A DNA stretch of 64,000 nt from Microcoleus vaginatus WJT46-NPBG5 (lineage in GTDB: Bacteria; Cyanobacteriota; Cyanobacteriia; Cyanobacteriales; Oscillatoriaceae). Every line of letters begins with the position of its first letter. Positions within the stretch are counted from its first letter, which is position 1. Under the pieces are notes generated by a model. That model did not search any database and was not told where the DNA came from. It saw only the letters and a program-made list of their open reading frames with translations. Shown one piece after another: positions 46,724-56,093 of the stretch. The translations under genes and the position numbers were made by a program. Where the stretch lies: NCBI GenBank assembly GCA_019359355.1, contig JAHHHM010000018.1, positions 62,001-126,000 of the forward strand. The letters are read 5' to 3'.

Positions 46724-46976
46724 TTGTTCTACTCCTAAATTAAGTTTTGTGGAAAGGACTTTTCCGAGAAATTCCCTGGTTTTTACGTGGCAAAACTGGG
46801 CAACAACTGCCAAGTTCTTTTTGAAAGCCTTTAAATCAACGATTAGTGGAGGTTGTGGCCAACTAAAACCTATCGGATTACGCGATTGCCACTGGACAGG
46901 TAAAACTCACTAAATTACATTTTCCCCCTGTCTCTGTCTTTTGCGAAGGGGTCAAAGTTTTCTCCCAAATGGAGTG

Positions 46977-47288
46977 TTAGTAGCTTCGGAACTGTTCAAC
47001 TGCTTCGGTGTAACGAATGGGCAGAACGTACTCTAGGTTCTCATGGGGACGGGCGATGATGTGGGTGGACAAGACTTCTCCCCCATTGACCCGCTTTACT
47101 GATTCAACGCCAGCGGCGACAGAGGCTTGCACCTCTGAGACATCCCCCCGGACAATAACGGTACAGCGAGCGCTGCCGATTTTTTCATAACCCACGAGGG
47201 TGACGCGAGCGGCTTTGACCATCGCATCTGCGGCTTCCACGACAGCCGGAAAGCCTTTGGTTTCAATCATTCCAACTGCGATTGACAT
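46977..47288 (-). CDS. ccmK2: carboxysome shell protein CcmK2
   Basis: The protein has 103 residues. ATG 47288 is preceded by AGGAGATAAA. It is one BMC domain nearly identical to the downstream CcmK1 ([39 protein letters not shown]). It has a short end after the helix [10 protein letters not shown], the usual CcmK2 length. It is the major shell hexamer. It is the first gene of the minus-strand carboxysome cluster, 253 bases before ccmK1 measured start to stop; an 830-bp regulatory spacer lies upstream. Confidence 0.95.
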   Translation of the reverse strand: MSIAVGMIETKGFPAVVEAADAMVKAARVTLVGYEKIGSARCTVIVRGDVSEVQASVAAGVESVKRVNGGEVLSTHIIARPHENLEYVLPIRYTEAVEQFRSY

Positions 47289-48118
47289 CCTTTATCTCCT
47301 GTAGTCCGAGCGTAATTAACTGGGTATCCCCAATTAAGATCCCATAAAATTTTGACGGAAATGCTGATTTTTCCTAAATGAGAAAAAACTTTAGCCTTAC
47401 CAAATTTAAGAATAGGGAACGTTGGCTACCTTGACAATATAAATCATTATGATTAATTTAAATTAAGTAAATTAAAAAAACTTAACCTTCCGTTCATTGT
47501 AGTGGTCGGCTGCATCGAAGACTGCACAATTTTGGGCCGGTTGCAGCAGTTTTATAATTTTTTTATTACTTTTACATCCGATAGACTTTTATCAGCGCCT
47601 TTCCCCACGCCAATAAATGAGGGGTAGCATTGCAAGCCGATTGTCGATTCCTTGGCTCTAGGATTCAGACAAAAATAACAAAAACACTATTTTACATGAC
47701 TTTGAGGGCGGACGTAGCGTTAAGAGGAAACGCTTTGGCAGATACAACTCAAGATGTTGAGGGTTGCGCTTATCACCAATTTGTGCGTAGCTTAACCGAC
47801 ACACGTTGCTTGTAACTGTGAGCGCAACCTTTGCCGGTTTAAACACCTATTGCAGTTGGGTGCAAAATCAAGTCATCTCAGCTAAATAGGTAAAAACGCT
47901 TAATCTCTCTAACCCCTATAAATAAAATTTAGAGGCGTTATTTATGATTTTTTTGTCTGGAATACTTAACTTTCAGGGCAGCGATAGGTTACGCTAGACA
48001 GAACAAAAGTTAAAAATTATTCATTGAACTCAGGCAGAACTCTCAGGAAACACGGAAAGCGTTTCAATACAGTTCGGGCAAGGTTCAATAAAGTCGGTAA
48101 TTTCATAAGGAAATTTAG
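47289..48118. promoter_or_regulatory. divergent control region between ccmK2 and ndhF3
   Basis: This 830-bp spacer is AT-rich. On the plus strand TTGACA (47431-47436) lies 17 bases before TAATTT (47454-47459), a possible promoter far upstream of ndhF3. Within its spacer is the palindrome ATCATTATGAT (47443-47453). Two copies of TTCAATA (48063-48069 and 48084-48090), exactly 21 bases apart, lie 29-56 bases before the ndhF3 start. They could be sites for a regulator such as CcmR. An inverted repeat AGCGTT...AACGCT is near 47715-47733. A 61-codon frame at 47630 has no support. Confidence 0.45.
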
Positions 48119-49954
48119 ATGAGAGACTTCTTCCTCCAAACAAGTTGGTGGATACCTTTCTATGGCTTAATTGGCGGGATATTAACCTTGCCGTGGTCAA
48201 TCGGAGCGATCCGTCGCACGGGGCCACGACCGGCAGCCTACTTTAACCTGTTGATGACCGTCTTGGCTTTTGCTCACGGGTGGGTACTCTTCAACTCCAC
48301 CTGGAACCAAGAACCCCAAGAGCTCATAATCCACTGGCTACAAACAGCAGATTTAGATTTATCCTTGGCCCTAGACATCTCCAGCGTCAGTGTGGGGGCA
48401 ATGGAACTGATAACAGGTTTAAGTCTGCTAGCGCAAGTCTTTGCCCTCGGATATATGGAGAAAGACTGGGCGCTGGCTCGCTTTTTTGCCCTCATGGGAT
48501 TTTTTGAGGCGGCGATGAGTGGGCTTGCCATTAGTAACTCTTTATTTCTCACCTACGCCCTGCTAGAAATTCTCACCCTTTCCACCTATTTACTGGTGGG
48601 ATTTTGGTACGCCCAGCCGCTGGTAGTGACGGCAGCGCGAGATGCCTTTTTGACCAAGCGGGTAGGAGATATTCTTTTGCTGATGGGCGTTGTGGCGCTG
48701 GCAACGATGTCGGGAAGCTTGAACTTTCCCGATCTGTATGAGTGGGCAGAAACAGCCAATCTCTCTCCCGCAGCAGCTAACCTATTAGGCTTAGCTTTAA
48801 TTGCTGGACCCACCGGCAAGTGCGCTCAATTTCCCTTGCATCTTTGGCTAGATGAAGCGATGGAAGGGCCAAACCCGGCTTCTATCTTGCGAAACTCAGT
48901 TGTCGTCGCTTGCGGCGCTTATGTGTTGATTAAACTACAGCCCATATTGGTGCTCTCGCCGGCAGCGCAAACAGCACTCGTTGTCTTAGGCACGATGACA
49001 GCAATTGGTGCGTGTTTGGTGGCGATCGCCCAAATTGATATCAAGCGAGCATTGTCTCATTCCACCAGCGCTTACTTAGGGCTGGTGTTTATCGCAGTGG
49101 GATTGCAATGGACGGGTTTTGCCCTGCTGTTGCTTTTTGCCCATGCGCTCGCAAAAGCACTTCTATTCATGAGCATTGGCTCTGTGATTCTAACAACCAA
49201 CAACCAAAACCTCACAGAAATGGGCGGGCTTTGGTCACGGATGCCGGCAACCACCACGGCTTTTATCGTGGGTTCTGCAGGGTTAGTGGGACTGCTGCCT
49301 TTAGGCGGTTTTTGGGCGCTTAGACAAGGCATTGATGTTTTTTGGGTCAGCCATCCTTGGGTCGTGGCAGTTGTATTGTCGGTTAACTTCCTCACCGCAA
49401 TTAATTTAACCCGCGTGTTTCGTCTGGTGTTTTTAGGCAAGCCCCAGCCTAAGACTCGCCGCGCGCCTGAAGTTCCCTGGCCGATGGCGGTGCCGATGGT
49501 GTCTATGATAGTGATCACGCTGTTAGCGCCCCTGATGATGCTGCACTTGTCACTATTGCCAGACTGGGCGTACCTGAACCCAGCCGCTGTGGCGCTGCTC
49601 ATTTTATCGGGCTTAGGCGGCGTTATTGTGGGCAGTTCGCTTTATTTGGAAAGAGCTTGGTCTAGATCGATTCTCTCACCTGTGAGATTCGTACAAGACT
49701 TGTTATCTTACGATTTTTATGTAGACCGGCTTTACCGCCTCACGGTCGTTTTTGCCGTCGAGCGATTTTCAAAGATTACAGCTTGGGTTGACCGCTATGT
49801 GGTAGATGGAGCCGTTAACTTAGTGGGAATAAGCGCTATCTTTAGCGGGGAAAGCTTGAAGTACAATGTTTCCGGTCAGTCGCAATTTTATGTACTGACC
49901 ATCCTTCTGGGAGTCAGTGTTTTGGTGATTCTGATGATGGGTTATGTGCAATAA
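48119..49954 (+). CDS. ndhF3: NDH-1 subunit NdhF3 (inducible CO2 uptake)
   Basis: The protein has 611 residues. ATG 48119 is preceded by AAGGA. It has about 15 membrane segments and the proton-channel core of the Nuo-L/NdhF family (GPTGKCAQFPLHLWLDEAME and KRALSHSTSAYLGLVF). NdhF3 with NdhD3 and CupA forms the distal arm of the NDH-1MS complex in thylakoids, which turns CO2 into bicarbonate using reducing power. The F3 assignment rests on the neighbouring ndhD3 and cupA. The gene lies divergently from the carboxysome cluster. Confidence 0.93.
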   Translation: MRDFFLQTSWWIPFYGLIGGILTLPWSIGAIRRTGPRPAAYFNLLMTVLAFAHGWVLFNSTWNQEPQELIIHWLQTADLDLSLALDISSVSVGAMELITGLSLLAQVFALGYMEKDWALARFFALMGFFEAAMSGLAISNSLFLTYALLEILTLSTYLLVGFWYAQPLVVTAARDAFLTKRVGDILLLMGVVALATMSGSLNFPDLYEWAETANLSPAAANLLGLALIAGPTGKCAQFPLHLWLDEAMEGPNPASILRNSVVVACGAYVLIKLQPILVLSPAAQTALVVLGTMTAIGACLVAIAQIDIKRALSHSTSAYLGLVFIAVGLQWTGFALLLLFAHALAKALLFMSIGSVILTTNNQNLTEMGGLWSRMPATTTAFIVGSAGLVGLLPLGGFWALRQGIDVFWVSHPWVVAVVLSVNFLTAINLTRVFRLVFLGKPQPKTRRAPEVPWPMAVPMVSMIVITLLAPLMMLHLSLLPDWAYLNPAAVALLILSGLGGVIVGSSLYLERAWSRSILSPVRFVQDLLSYDFYVDRLYRLTVVFAVERFSKITAWVDRYVVDGAVNLVGISAIFSGESLKYNVSGQSQFYVLTILLGVSVLVILMMGYVQ

Positions 49955-49971
49955 GTAAGCGGCGAATTAAG

Positions 49972-50012
49972 AGAAGCGAGAATGGGAAATTTGTTTCACT
50001 GTTCTCGCTTCT
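49972..50012 (+). terminator. terminator-like hairpin after ndhF3
   Basis: AGAAGCGAGAA (49972-49982) and TTCTCGCTTCT (50002-50012) form a perfect 11-bp stem with a 19-nt loop, followed by TTCTGTCTCTTG. It begins 18 bases after the ndhF3 stop. It would end or reduce transcription before ndhD3. A 66-codon frame starting at 49982 lies inside it and is not a gene. Confidence 0.7.
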
Positions 50013-50759
50013 TTCTGTCTCTTGACTATTTTTTAGGCCGATTGTTTGATGAAGTGGTCAAATTTGCCAAACAAGAACGGCTTGGCTCACTCCTACCTAA
50101 ACTTTCAATCCCAGCATTTCCTAAATCTGAGAGTGGGGAAACTCCAACAAGAACTAGAGTGGAGGCTCTGCAATATTTGTGAGCTGGTAATATTTTCAAA
50201 AAGTTAAGGAAGTTGGAGACAAAGACATCTTCGCTTTTTGTCCTAACTTGCTTTTCCAACTTTGTGAAATAAATATTGAGACATTGACCCTATTGACATA
50301 CAATAGTTTTACATATCTAGTAAATCCTTGACAGCGACCTAATTTCTGTTAGGAGAGAAACTGTTGCCCGTTCCTGTTAAACAGATATACGGCTAAAGGG
50401 ACGCGAGTCTAAACTGGCTCTGCTTGGCTGTCCCGGAAGAAATGTTGTCATCACTCCTATCAAAAGGCGAGCCGGCAATGAAAATCCTCTAAAGCTATCA
50501 TTGAAAACTTCGTGAAATAAGAAAATCTTAAAATTCTTGCTCGCCTTTACAGGTTGAAACAGCAAAAATGTCTGGCGTATCCCAGAATGTTGCTAAAAAC
50601 GTTTTACGAGTGATTAAGATAAATGATTTTGCTTTGGTCGCGTTGTAATCCTTGCCAATTAAAAAGAATAGAGTTAAATGCAGGTTAAGATAAGTTATGA
50701 GCGCTCACAATTGATGAGCCGGTCGTCATAAAATTTTACTAAAGGAGGGAGATTTATTA
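50013..50759. promoter_or_regulatory. structured leader or spacer before ndhD3
   Basis: These ~750 bp hold several inverted repeats. The first is AAGTTGGA (50210-50217) with TCCAACTT (50255-50262), which encloses GACAAAG with CTTTTTGTC. The second is a GGGAC/GTCCC pair near 50399-50433. The third is AAAGGCGAGC (about 50464) with GCTCGCCTTT (about 50540). TTGACA at about 50294 may be a -35 box. An AAAGGAGGGAG ribosome site lies just before ndhD3. No gene is supported. Confidence 0.5.
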
Positions 50760-52259
50760 ATGCTTAGTGCCTTAATTTGGGTGCCAATACTCGCTGCTGC
50801 TCTCATTGGGTTCTGGCCAACAGAAATAACGCCGGCTCGATCTCGCCAGCTAGCTTTAGTCATTGCCGGCGGGCTGTTTATCTGGACGCTGATTCTGCTC
50901 AGCAAGTTTGATGTCGGCGCGGCGGGCTTTCAGTTTGCCGAGTCCATGCCCTGGATTGAAGCGTTAGGTTTAACCTATAACCTCGGTATGGATGGTTTGT
51001 CTTTACCATTGATCGTTTTAAATGGTTTGCTCACCTCTATTGCCATTTACAGCAGTGATAAAGATGTGCAGCGGCCTCGATTTTATTACGCTTTACTTTT
51101 CCTACTCAATGCCGGTGTTGTCGGCGCATTTTTAGCACAAGATTTGCTGCTGTTTTTCTTATTTTATGAGTTGGAACTGATTCCGCTGTACTTCTTAATT
51201 GCCATTTGGGGCGGACAGCGTCGCGGTTATGCAGCCATCAAATTTCTCATCTACACCGCAATTTCTGGAATTCTGGTTTTAGCATCATTTTTAGGATTGG
51301 TTTGGTTCACCGGCGCTTCAACCTTTGCATACGATCCGCAACTCGCTCAAGCCTTACCTTTAGGTACACAAATGCTGCTGCTGGGCGGAGTTTTGCTGGC
51401 ATTTGGCATTAAAATTCCTTTGGTTCCCTTTCACACTTGGTTGCCAGACGCTCACGTTGAGGCATCTACCCCAATTTCAGTGCTGCTGGCTGGAGTGCTC
51501 TTAAAATTAGGGACTTATGGACTGCTACGGTTTGGCTTAGGCTTGTTTCCCGATGCGTGGGCTGCTTGGGCACCGTGGTTGGCTAGCTGGGCAGTGGTGA
51601 GTGTGCTCTACGGCGCATTCAGTGCAATCGCCCAAACAGATATGAAAAAAATGGTAGCCTACTCCTCGATTGGGCACATGGGCTACATTCTTTTGGCGTG
51701 TGCTGCCGCGACACCCCTGAGTGTGCTGGGGGCGGTTTTCCAAATGATCAGCCACGGGTTGATTTCAGCCCTGCTGTTCTTGCTGGTTGGAGTTGTTTAC
51801 AAAAAAGCCGGCAGCCGCGATCTGACGATTATCGAAGGACTGCTCAACCCGGAACGGGGTTTGCCCATGATTGGCAGTTTGATGGTGTTGGGCGTCATGG
51901 CTAGCGCCGGCATTCCAGGTATGGTGGGATTCATAGCGGAATTTATAGTTTTTCGCGGCAGCTTCCCCGTCTTTCCTGTGCAAACGCTGCTGGCGATGGT
52001 GGGAACCGGCTTAACCGCTGTTTACTTCCTGCTTTTAACCAACCGCGCCTTTTTTGGCCGGCTGTCTCAGCGAGTCATCAACTTACCTCAAGTTCGGTGG
52101 TCAGATCGCACGCCGGCGATTATTTTAAGCGTAGTCATCGTTGTCCTGGGAATGCAGCCAAGCTGGATGGTGCGCTGGAGTGAGGCTACAACAACCGCAA
52201 TGCTTAACAAAGCCCCAGTAACCTTGACGCTATCAGCTACCCCAGAAAGCCAAAAGTAA
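50760..52259 (+). CDS. ndhD3: NDH-1 subunit NdhD3 (inducible CO2 uptake)
   Basis: The protein has 499 residues. ATG 50760 has AAAGGAGGGAG upstream. About 13-14 membrane segments show the Nuo-M/NdhD pattern (FYELELIPLYFLIAIWGG with the key Glu, PLVPFHTWLPDAHVEA and KMVAYSSIGHMGYILLA). NdhD3 pairs with NdhF3 in the CO2-uptake arm of NDH-1MS. The D3 rather than D1/D2/D4 call rests on the immediate neighbour cupA. The next gene starts 99 bases on. Confidence 0.93.
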   Translation: MLSALIWVPILAAALIGFWPTEITPARSRQLALVIAGGLFIWTLILLSKFDVGAAGFQFAESMPWIEALGLTYNLGMDGLSLPLIVLNGLLTSIAIYSSDKDVQRPRFYYALLFLLNAGVVGAFLAQDLLLFFLFYELELIPLYFLIAIWGGQRRGYAAIKFLIYTAISGILVLASFLGLVWFTGASTFAYDPQLAQALPLGTQMLLLGGVLLAFGIKIPLVPFHTWLPDAHVEASTPISVLLAGVLLKLGTYGLLRFGLGLFPDAWAAWAPWLASWAVVSVLYGAFSAIAQTDMKKMVAYSSIGHMGYILLACAAATPLSVLGAVFQMISHGLISALLFLLVGVVYKKAGSRDLTIIEGLLNPERGLPMIGSLMVLGVMASAGIPGMVGFIAEFIVFRGSFPVFPVQTLLAMVGTGLTAVYFLLLTNRAFFGRLSQRVINLPQVRWSDRTPAIILSVVIVVLGMQPSWMVRWSEATTTAMLNKAPVTLTLSATPESQK

Positions 52260-52358
52260 AAATGCTAAAGGTAAAAGACAGTAGAAAAAAAGTCTTTTGC
52301 CTTTTTCTAACTAACTTTTAACTTTTCTATCCCTGCTTATTTTTTGAGGATAACCGCC

Positions 52359-53525
52359 ATGACAAAAGCTGCTTTAAAATATTCTAATCATCCCCTGGCA
52401 ACCTACATTGATAAATTGGAAGCCGGTGACGCACTGCTTCCAGATTCGCCAGAAAATGTTTTGGAAGTTGTCGGAATTCTTAAAAGCTACGGCATCGTTT
52501 TAGATGCGTATTCTATCAATCTTAATTACATCGCTGAACATCAATTTTTAGAATTGTTTCCCTTTTTTAAATACTTCGATGGGGAGTTTTCGGTTAAGAA
52601 GTTGCTGCGCCATTGGTGGCACGACCGAATTAATTTTGAGTACGCCGAATATTGCATGAAAGCGATGCTTTGGCATGGCGGCGGCGGTTTGGATGCTTAT
52701 TTAGATTCGCCAGAGTTTAGCCGGCTGGCTGAGAAAGCAATTCAGGCTAAACTTAAGGGCAATTTTCTGATGTTGGGACTGCACCGGCTGTTTCCTGAGT
52801 TCTTGCCAGAACAAATCAGACAATTCGCTTACTATAGCGGTTTGGGCCAGTTTTGGCGGGTGATGAGTGATATGTTTATCTCCCTGTCGGATCGTTATGA
52901 CAGAGGGGAAATTAAAACAATTCCTCAAGTTGTCGAGCATATTTTGAACGGTTTAGTGGCGGATGCGAATAAGCCGATTACCTATAGTGTGAAGATTGGG
53001 AACCAATTGTACGATATCCTTCCTAAATCTGCCGGTTTAACCTTTCTTGCCGATACAGGCGTGCCTTATGTAGAGGCGGTTTTCTTCCGAGGGACGCCAT
53101 TTCCTGGCACCGTTTCTTACAACGCCCAAGCTTATCAAATTCCTGTGGATCAGGGCGATTTCACCTATGGCGCTTTGTATGCAGATCCCCTACCTATTGG
53201 GGGTGCCGGCATTCCCCCCACCCAACTCATGCAAGATATGCGCCATTTTATCCCCGAATATTTGCATGAAATTTACCGCAACAGTTGCCGGGGTGAAGAT
53301 GATCTGCGGGTGCAAATTTGTCAAACTTTTCAAAAGTCAATGTTTTGCGTAACAACGGCTGCGATTCAAGGGTTAGCACCGCATCCATTAAATACATCCG
53401 ATCCGAAGCAACGGCAAGAAAATCGGGCATATTTAGAAAATTGGATGGATCGATTCAAGCAGTCTCGTTTGGCAGAAGTTAATAAGCCAACTGAACGGTA
53501 TTGCCAGCTATTTCCTGAGAGATAA
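52359..53525 (+). CDS. cupA: CO2 hydration protein CupA (ChpY)
   Basis: The protein has 388 residues. ATG 52359 is preferred over TTG 52344, with GAGGATAA before it. It is a CO2_hydration-family protein without membrane segments. The conserved His/Arg/Trp region is LLRHWWHDRINFEYAEYC near residue 87, where the family's zinc site is placed, and MLWHGGGGLDAYLDSPEF follows. CupA caps the NdhF3-NdhD3 arm and hydrates CO2 at the thylakoid. It lies after ndhD3 in the usual order. No cupS follows; the next gene is a penicillin-binding protein. Confidence 0.93.
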   Translation: MTKAALKYSNHPLATYIDKLEAGDALLPDSPENVLEVVGILKSYGIVLDAYSINLNYIAEHQFLELFPFFKYFDGEFSVKKLLRHWWHDRINFEYAEYCMKAMLWHGGGGLDAYLDSPEFSRLAEKAIQAKLKGNFLMLGLHRLFPEFLPEQIRQFAYYSGLGQFWRVMSDMFISLSDRYDRGEIKTIPQVVEHILNGLVADANKPITYSVKIGNQLYDILPKSAGLTFLADTGVPYVEAVFFRGTPFPGTVSYNAQAYQIPVDQGDFTYGALYADPLPIGGAGIPPTQLMQDMRHFIPEYLHEIYRNSCRGEDDLRVQICQTFQKSMFCVTTAAIQGLAPHPLNTSDPKQRQENRAYLENWMDRFKQSRLAEVNKPTERYCQLFPER

Positions 53526-54242
53526 AAGCAGTTTTTTTCTTAACAGATTGTTTGCCGGCAAAACGAGAAGATAAGTGTATTGATTGAGCATCTTCTCTGA
53601 GGTTCAGGACTTAAGTGAAATTGCAAAAAGTTAGGCCCCGTAAGGGCGGGTACGTTAAGAGGATCTGTAGAATACCGAATTTATCCTCTCAAACCGCCCT
53701 AGGCTCAAAATTAGTGAAAATATAGAAATATGCAGAGCATTATTCAAAATTTTGCTCTGATTAAATTTCAGGCTTTAATTTTCCAGAATAAGCCGGCATC
53801 TTGCTGGCCAGAAAATTCCCGTCAATGGGGTGAGTCTTCTGTCTAGTGGCCCACACTGCTGGGGCCAAGACGGGAATGAATATATCTATAGGCAGAAAAG
53901 CGAGTCCATCTGTTTTCTATCAATTTGCGAAACAATTGCCTACTTTCCCAATCCTGAATCTCCTTTGTTCTCTAAAATTTTTCCATTTTAAGTCTAAATT
54001 TTTCAATTCAAAATGATATTATCTGCCGGCAACCCTTCAAGTTTTCCAAAAAAATAAAAATTAGTATCTCAGACAAAAAAACTGCGTTTAAGTACCAGAT
54101 TTTCTATATTTACGCATCTGTATTTTTTAATTTACGACTTAAGACAGAGGCTTAGTAAAAAACCAGAGGGTAGGTTTCAGTTGATCCCCATTAGGGATTA
54201 TCCTGTTTAAAGCAAAGCTTGTTATCGCTGAGCCTGCGTCTT
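53526..54242. other. spacer after cupA, with possible structured RNA
   Basis: This is a 717-bp spacer. A small repeat-like dyad (GCCCCGTAAGGGCGGG) lies near 53635. A longer paired structure at 53815-53877 is listed separately. The part nearest the next gene is AT-rich and probably holds its promoter. No cupS-like (fasciclin-type) frame is present on either strand. Confidence 0.5.
53815..53877. ncRNA. candidate structured RNA
   Basis: ATTCCCGTC (53815-53823) pairs exactly with GACGGGAAT (53869-53877). Inside, TGGCCC (53847-53852) pairs with GGGCCA (53862-53867), leaving an asymmetric internal loop. Just upstream, GCCGGCATCTTGCTGGC can form another small stem. The strand is unknown. The shape resembles a small regulatory RNA or an attenuator, but no family is recognised. 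It is a candidate only. Confidence 0.35.
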
Positions 54243-56069
54243 ATGACTGTTTTTCCCTCTTTCTCTATCGGTCGCCGATCTTCTTCAGCACGCACCCTGG
54301 GAAAACCTTTCCAGTCCATACTGATCATGTTTGGGATCACCAGTGTGATGTTGGGTGCTATCGGCGGTCGCCTTGCCCAGCTACAGCTAATTCAGGGAAA
54401 TCGCAACCGCCAATTGGCAGAGAACAACCGAGTTCGTTTGCTGCCGAAACAACCAGTGCGGGGTAATATTTTTGACCGCAAAGGCAGAATTTTGGCCAGT
54501 AGCCGCCTCACCCATGCTGTATATTTGTGGCCTTTAGATTTAGAAAAAACAGACTGGCCTATAACGCGGCAACGCCTGTCTAAAATTCTGAATATCCCTG
54601 AATCAGAATTGCAAAAGCGGCTGCAAAAATCAGAAACCTATAACTCGAATGAGCCGATACGTGTTGCCCGTAGCGTCACCCCCGCGCAGATCACAGCACT
54701 GCAAGAATATACCAGTGAACTCAAGGGGGTGAAGGTAGATATCGAAGCAGTGCGGAATTACCCGAACGGCATTTTAGCGGCTCATGCCTTGGGGTACACC
54801 GGCGAAATTAGTGACTCGGATCTTTACGATCTTCAAGAGCAAGGTTATCGCTTGGGCGATGTCATCGGCCAGATGGGAATTGAGCAGGCTTTTGAGAAGC
54901 AATTGCGAGGAGAGTGGGGCGGGCAGCAGGTTGAAGTTGATAGCATGGGCCAGATTTTGCGGGTTTTGGGTGACAAGCCGGCAAAGGCAGGTCAGGATTT
55001 GCATTTAACCCTGGATCTGGACGTGCAGAAGGCAGCAGAGGCCGCCCTCGGCAATAATCAAGGGGCAATCGTGGCTTTGAACCCCAACACGGGCGAAGTT
55101 TTAGCGATGGTAAGCCGGCCTGCTTTTGATCCGAATATCTTTTCCAAGCGGATTTCTGAGAAGACATGGCAAGAGTTGCAAAGTGCGGATCACCCATTTG
55201 TTAACCGAGCGCTGCGAGGATTTCCCCCGGCAAGTACCTTTAAAATTGTGACAACGACTGCCGGTTTGGAATCAGGCGAGTTTTCTCCCGACACATATTT
55301 GGGAACTTATGGTTCTTTAACCTTCGGCGGCATTGAGTTTGGGGAATGGAATCATGCCGGTTTTGGGGTTTTGGGATTTGTTGGGGCGCTTGCTTGGAGT
55401 AGTGACACGTTTTTCTATCAAATCGGCAGCGGAGTCGGCCATGAAAAGCTAATCCAATGGACGCGAAACTACGGCTTTGGCGAAAAAACCGGCATTGAGT
55501 TAGCCGAGGAGGAAGCGCCAGGATTAGTCCCGGATGAAGATTGGAAGGTGCAGGAAATCGAGGAAGGATGGTATCTGGGCGACACCATCAATATGTCAAT
55601 TGGTCAAGGTTTTTTACTGTCTACGCCGCTGCAAGTTGGGGTGATGTTTTCTGTACCGGCGAATGGCGGATACAAGGTAAAGCCGCACCTGCTGAAGGAT
55701 AATCAGCCGGCGCAAAAATGGCGAGAGTCATTGAAGTTGAAACCCTCAACCATAGAAATTTTGCGACAAGGACTACGAGGGGTGGTTGCCGGCGGCACCG
55801 GCGCGGCTTTGGATGTGCCAACCATTCCGCCGGCTGCCGGTAAGTCTGGGACGGCTGAAGATCCCCCCCGTGAATCTCACACTTGGTTTGGTGCCTATGG
55901 GCCTACTGATAAACCGGAAATTGTTGTCGTGGCTTTTGGGGAAAATTCCGGCGGCGGCGGTGGTTCTTTTGCCGCGCCGATGGTACGGCAGGTGTTGGAA
56001 ACGTATTTTAAGGCAAATAAGCCGGCGAAGCCACCCGTCCAGCCAGCTACTGAGCCGGTCAGCAATTAA
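54243..56069 (+). CDS. mrdA: penicillin-binding protein 2 (MrdA type)
   Basis: The protein has 608 residues from ATG 54243; the in-frame TTG at 54219 adds eight unconserved residues. One N-terminal membrane anchor (about 25-47) is followed by a dimerisation domain (RGNIFDRKGRILASSRL). The transpeptidase domain carries the catalytic STFK (Ser331), SSD in place of SxN and KSGT. PBP2 cross-links peptidoglycan for cell elongation, outside the cytoplasmic membrane. A Lys/Pro-rich tail ends the protein. Alternative naming as FtsI is less likely given the PBP2 dimerisation segment. Confidence 0.9.
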   Translation: MTVFPSFSIGRRSSSARTLGKPFQSILIMFGITSVMLGAIGGRLAQLQLIQGNRNRQLAENNRVRLLPKQPVRGNIFDRKGRILASSRLTHAVYLWPLDLEKTDWPITRQRLSKILNIPESELQKRLQKSETYNSNEPIRVARSVTPAQITALQEYTSELKGVKVDIEAVRNYPNGILAAHALGYTGEISDSDLYDLQEQGYRLGDVIGQMGIEQAFEKQLRGEWGGQQVEVDSMGQILRVLGDKPAKAGQDLHLTLDLDVQKAAEAALGNNQGAIVALNPNTGEVLAMVSRPAFDPNIFSKRISEKTWQELQSADHPFVNRALRGFPPASTFKIVTTTAGLESGEFSPDTYLGTYGSLTFGGIEFGEWNHAGFGVLGFVGALAWSSDTFFYQIGSGVGHEKLIQWTRNYGFGEKTGIELAEEEAPGLVPDEDWKVQEIEEGWYLGDTINMSIGQGFLLSTPLQVGVMFSVPANGGYKVKPHLLKDNQPAQKWRESLKLKPSTIEILRQGLRGVVAGGTGAALDVPTIPPAAGKSGTAEDPPRESHTWFGAYGPTDKPEIVVVAFGENSGGGGGSFAAPMVRQVLETYFKANKPAKPPVQPATEPVSN

Positions 56070-56093
56070 ACTGGTATTTTACTTTCTCTACCT

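Noticed and set aside
47630-47846. Short frames in the ccmK2-ndhF3 spacer
   Set aside because: TTG start or no ribosome site, frames on both strands, no pattern; more likely regulatory DNA.
49982-50182. 66-codon frame after ndhF3
   Set aside because: Its start lies inside the terminator-like hairpin, there is no ribosome site, and the product has no recognisable pattern.
53630-53720. GCCCCGTAAGGGCGGG dyad as a terminator of cupA
   Set aside because: It lies over 100 bases after the stop without a T-run and looks like a dispersed cyanobacterial repeat instead.
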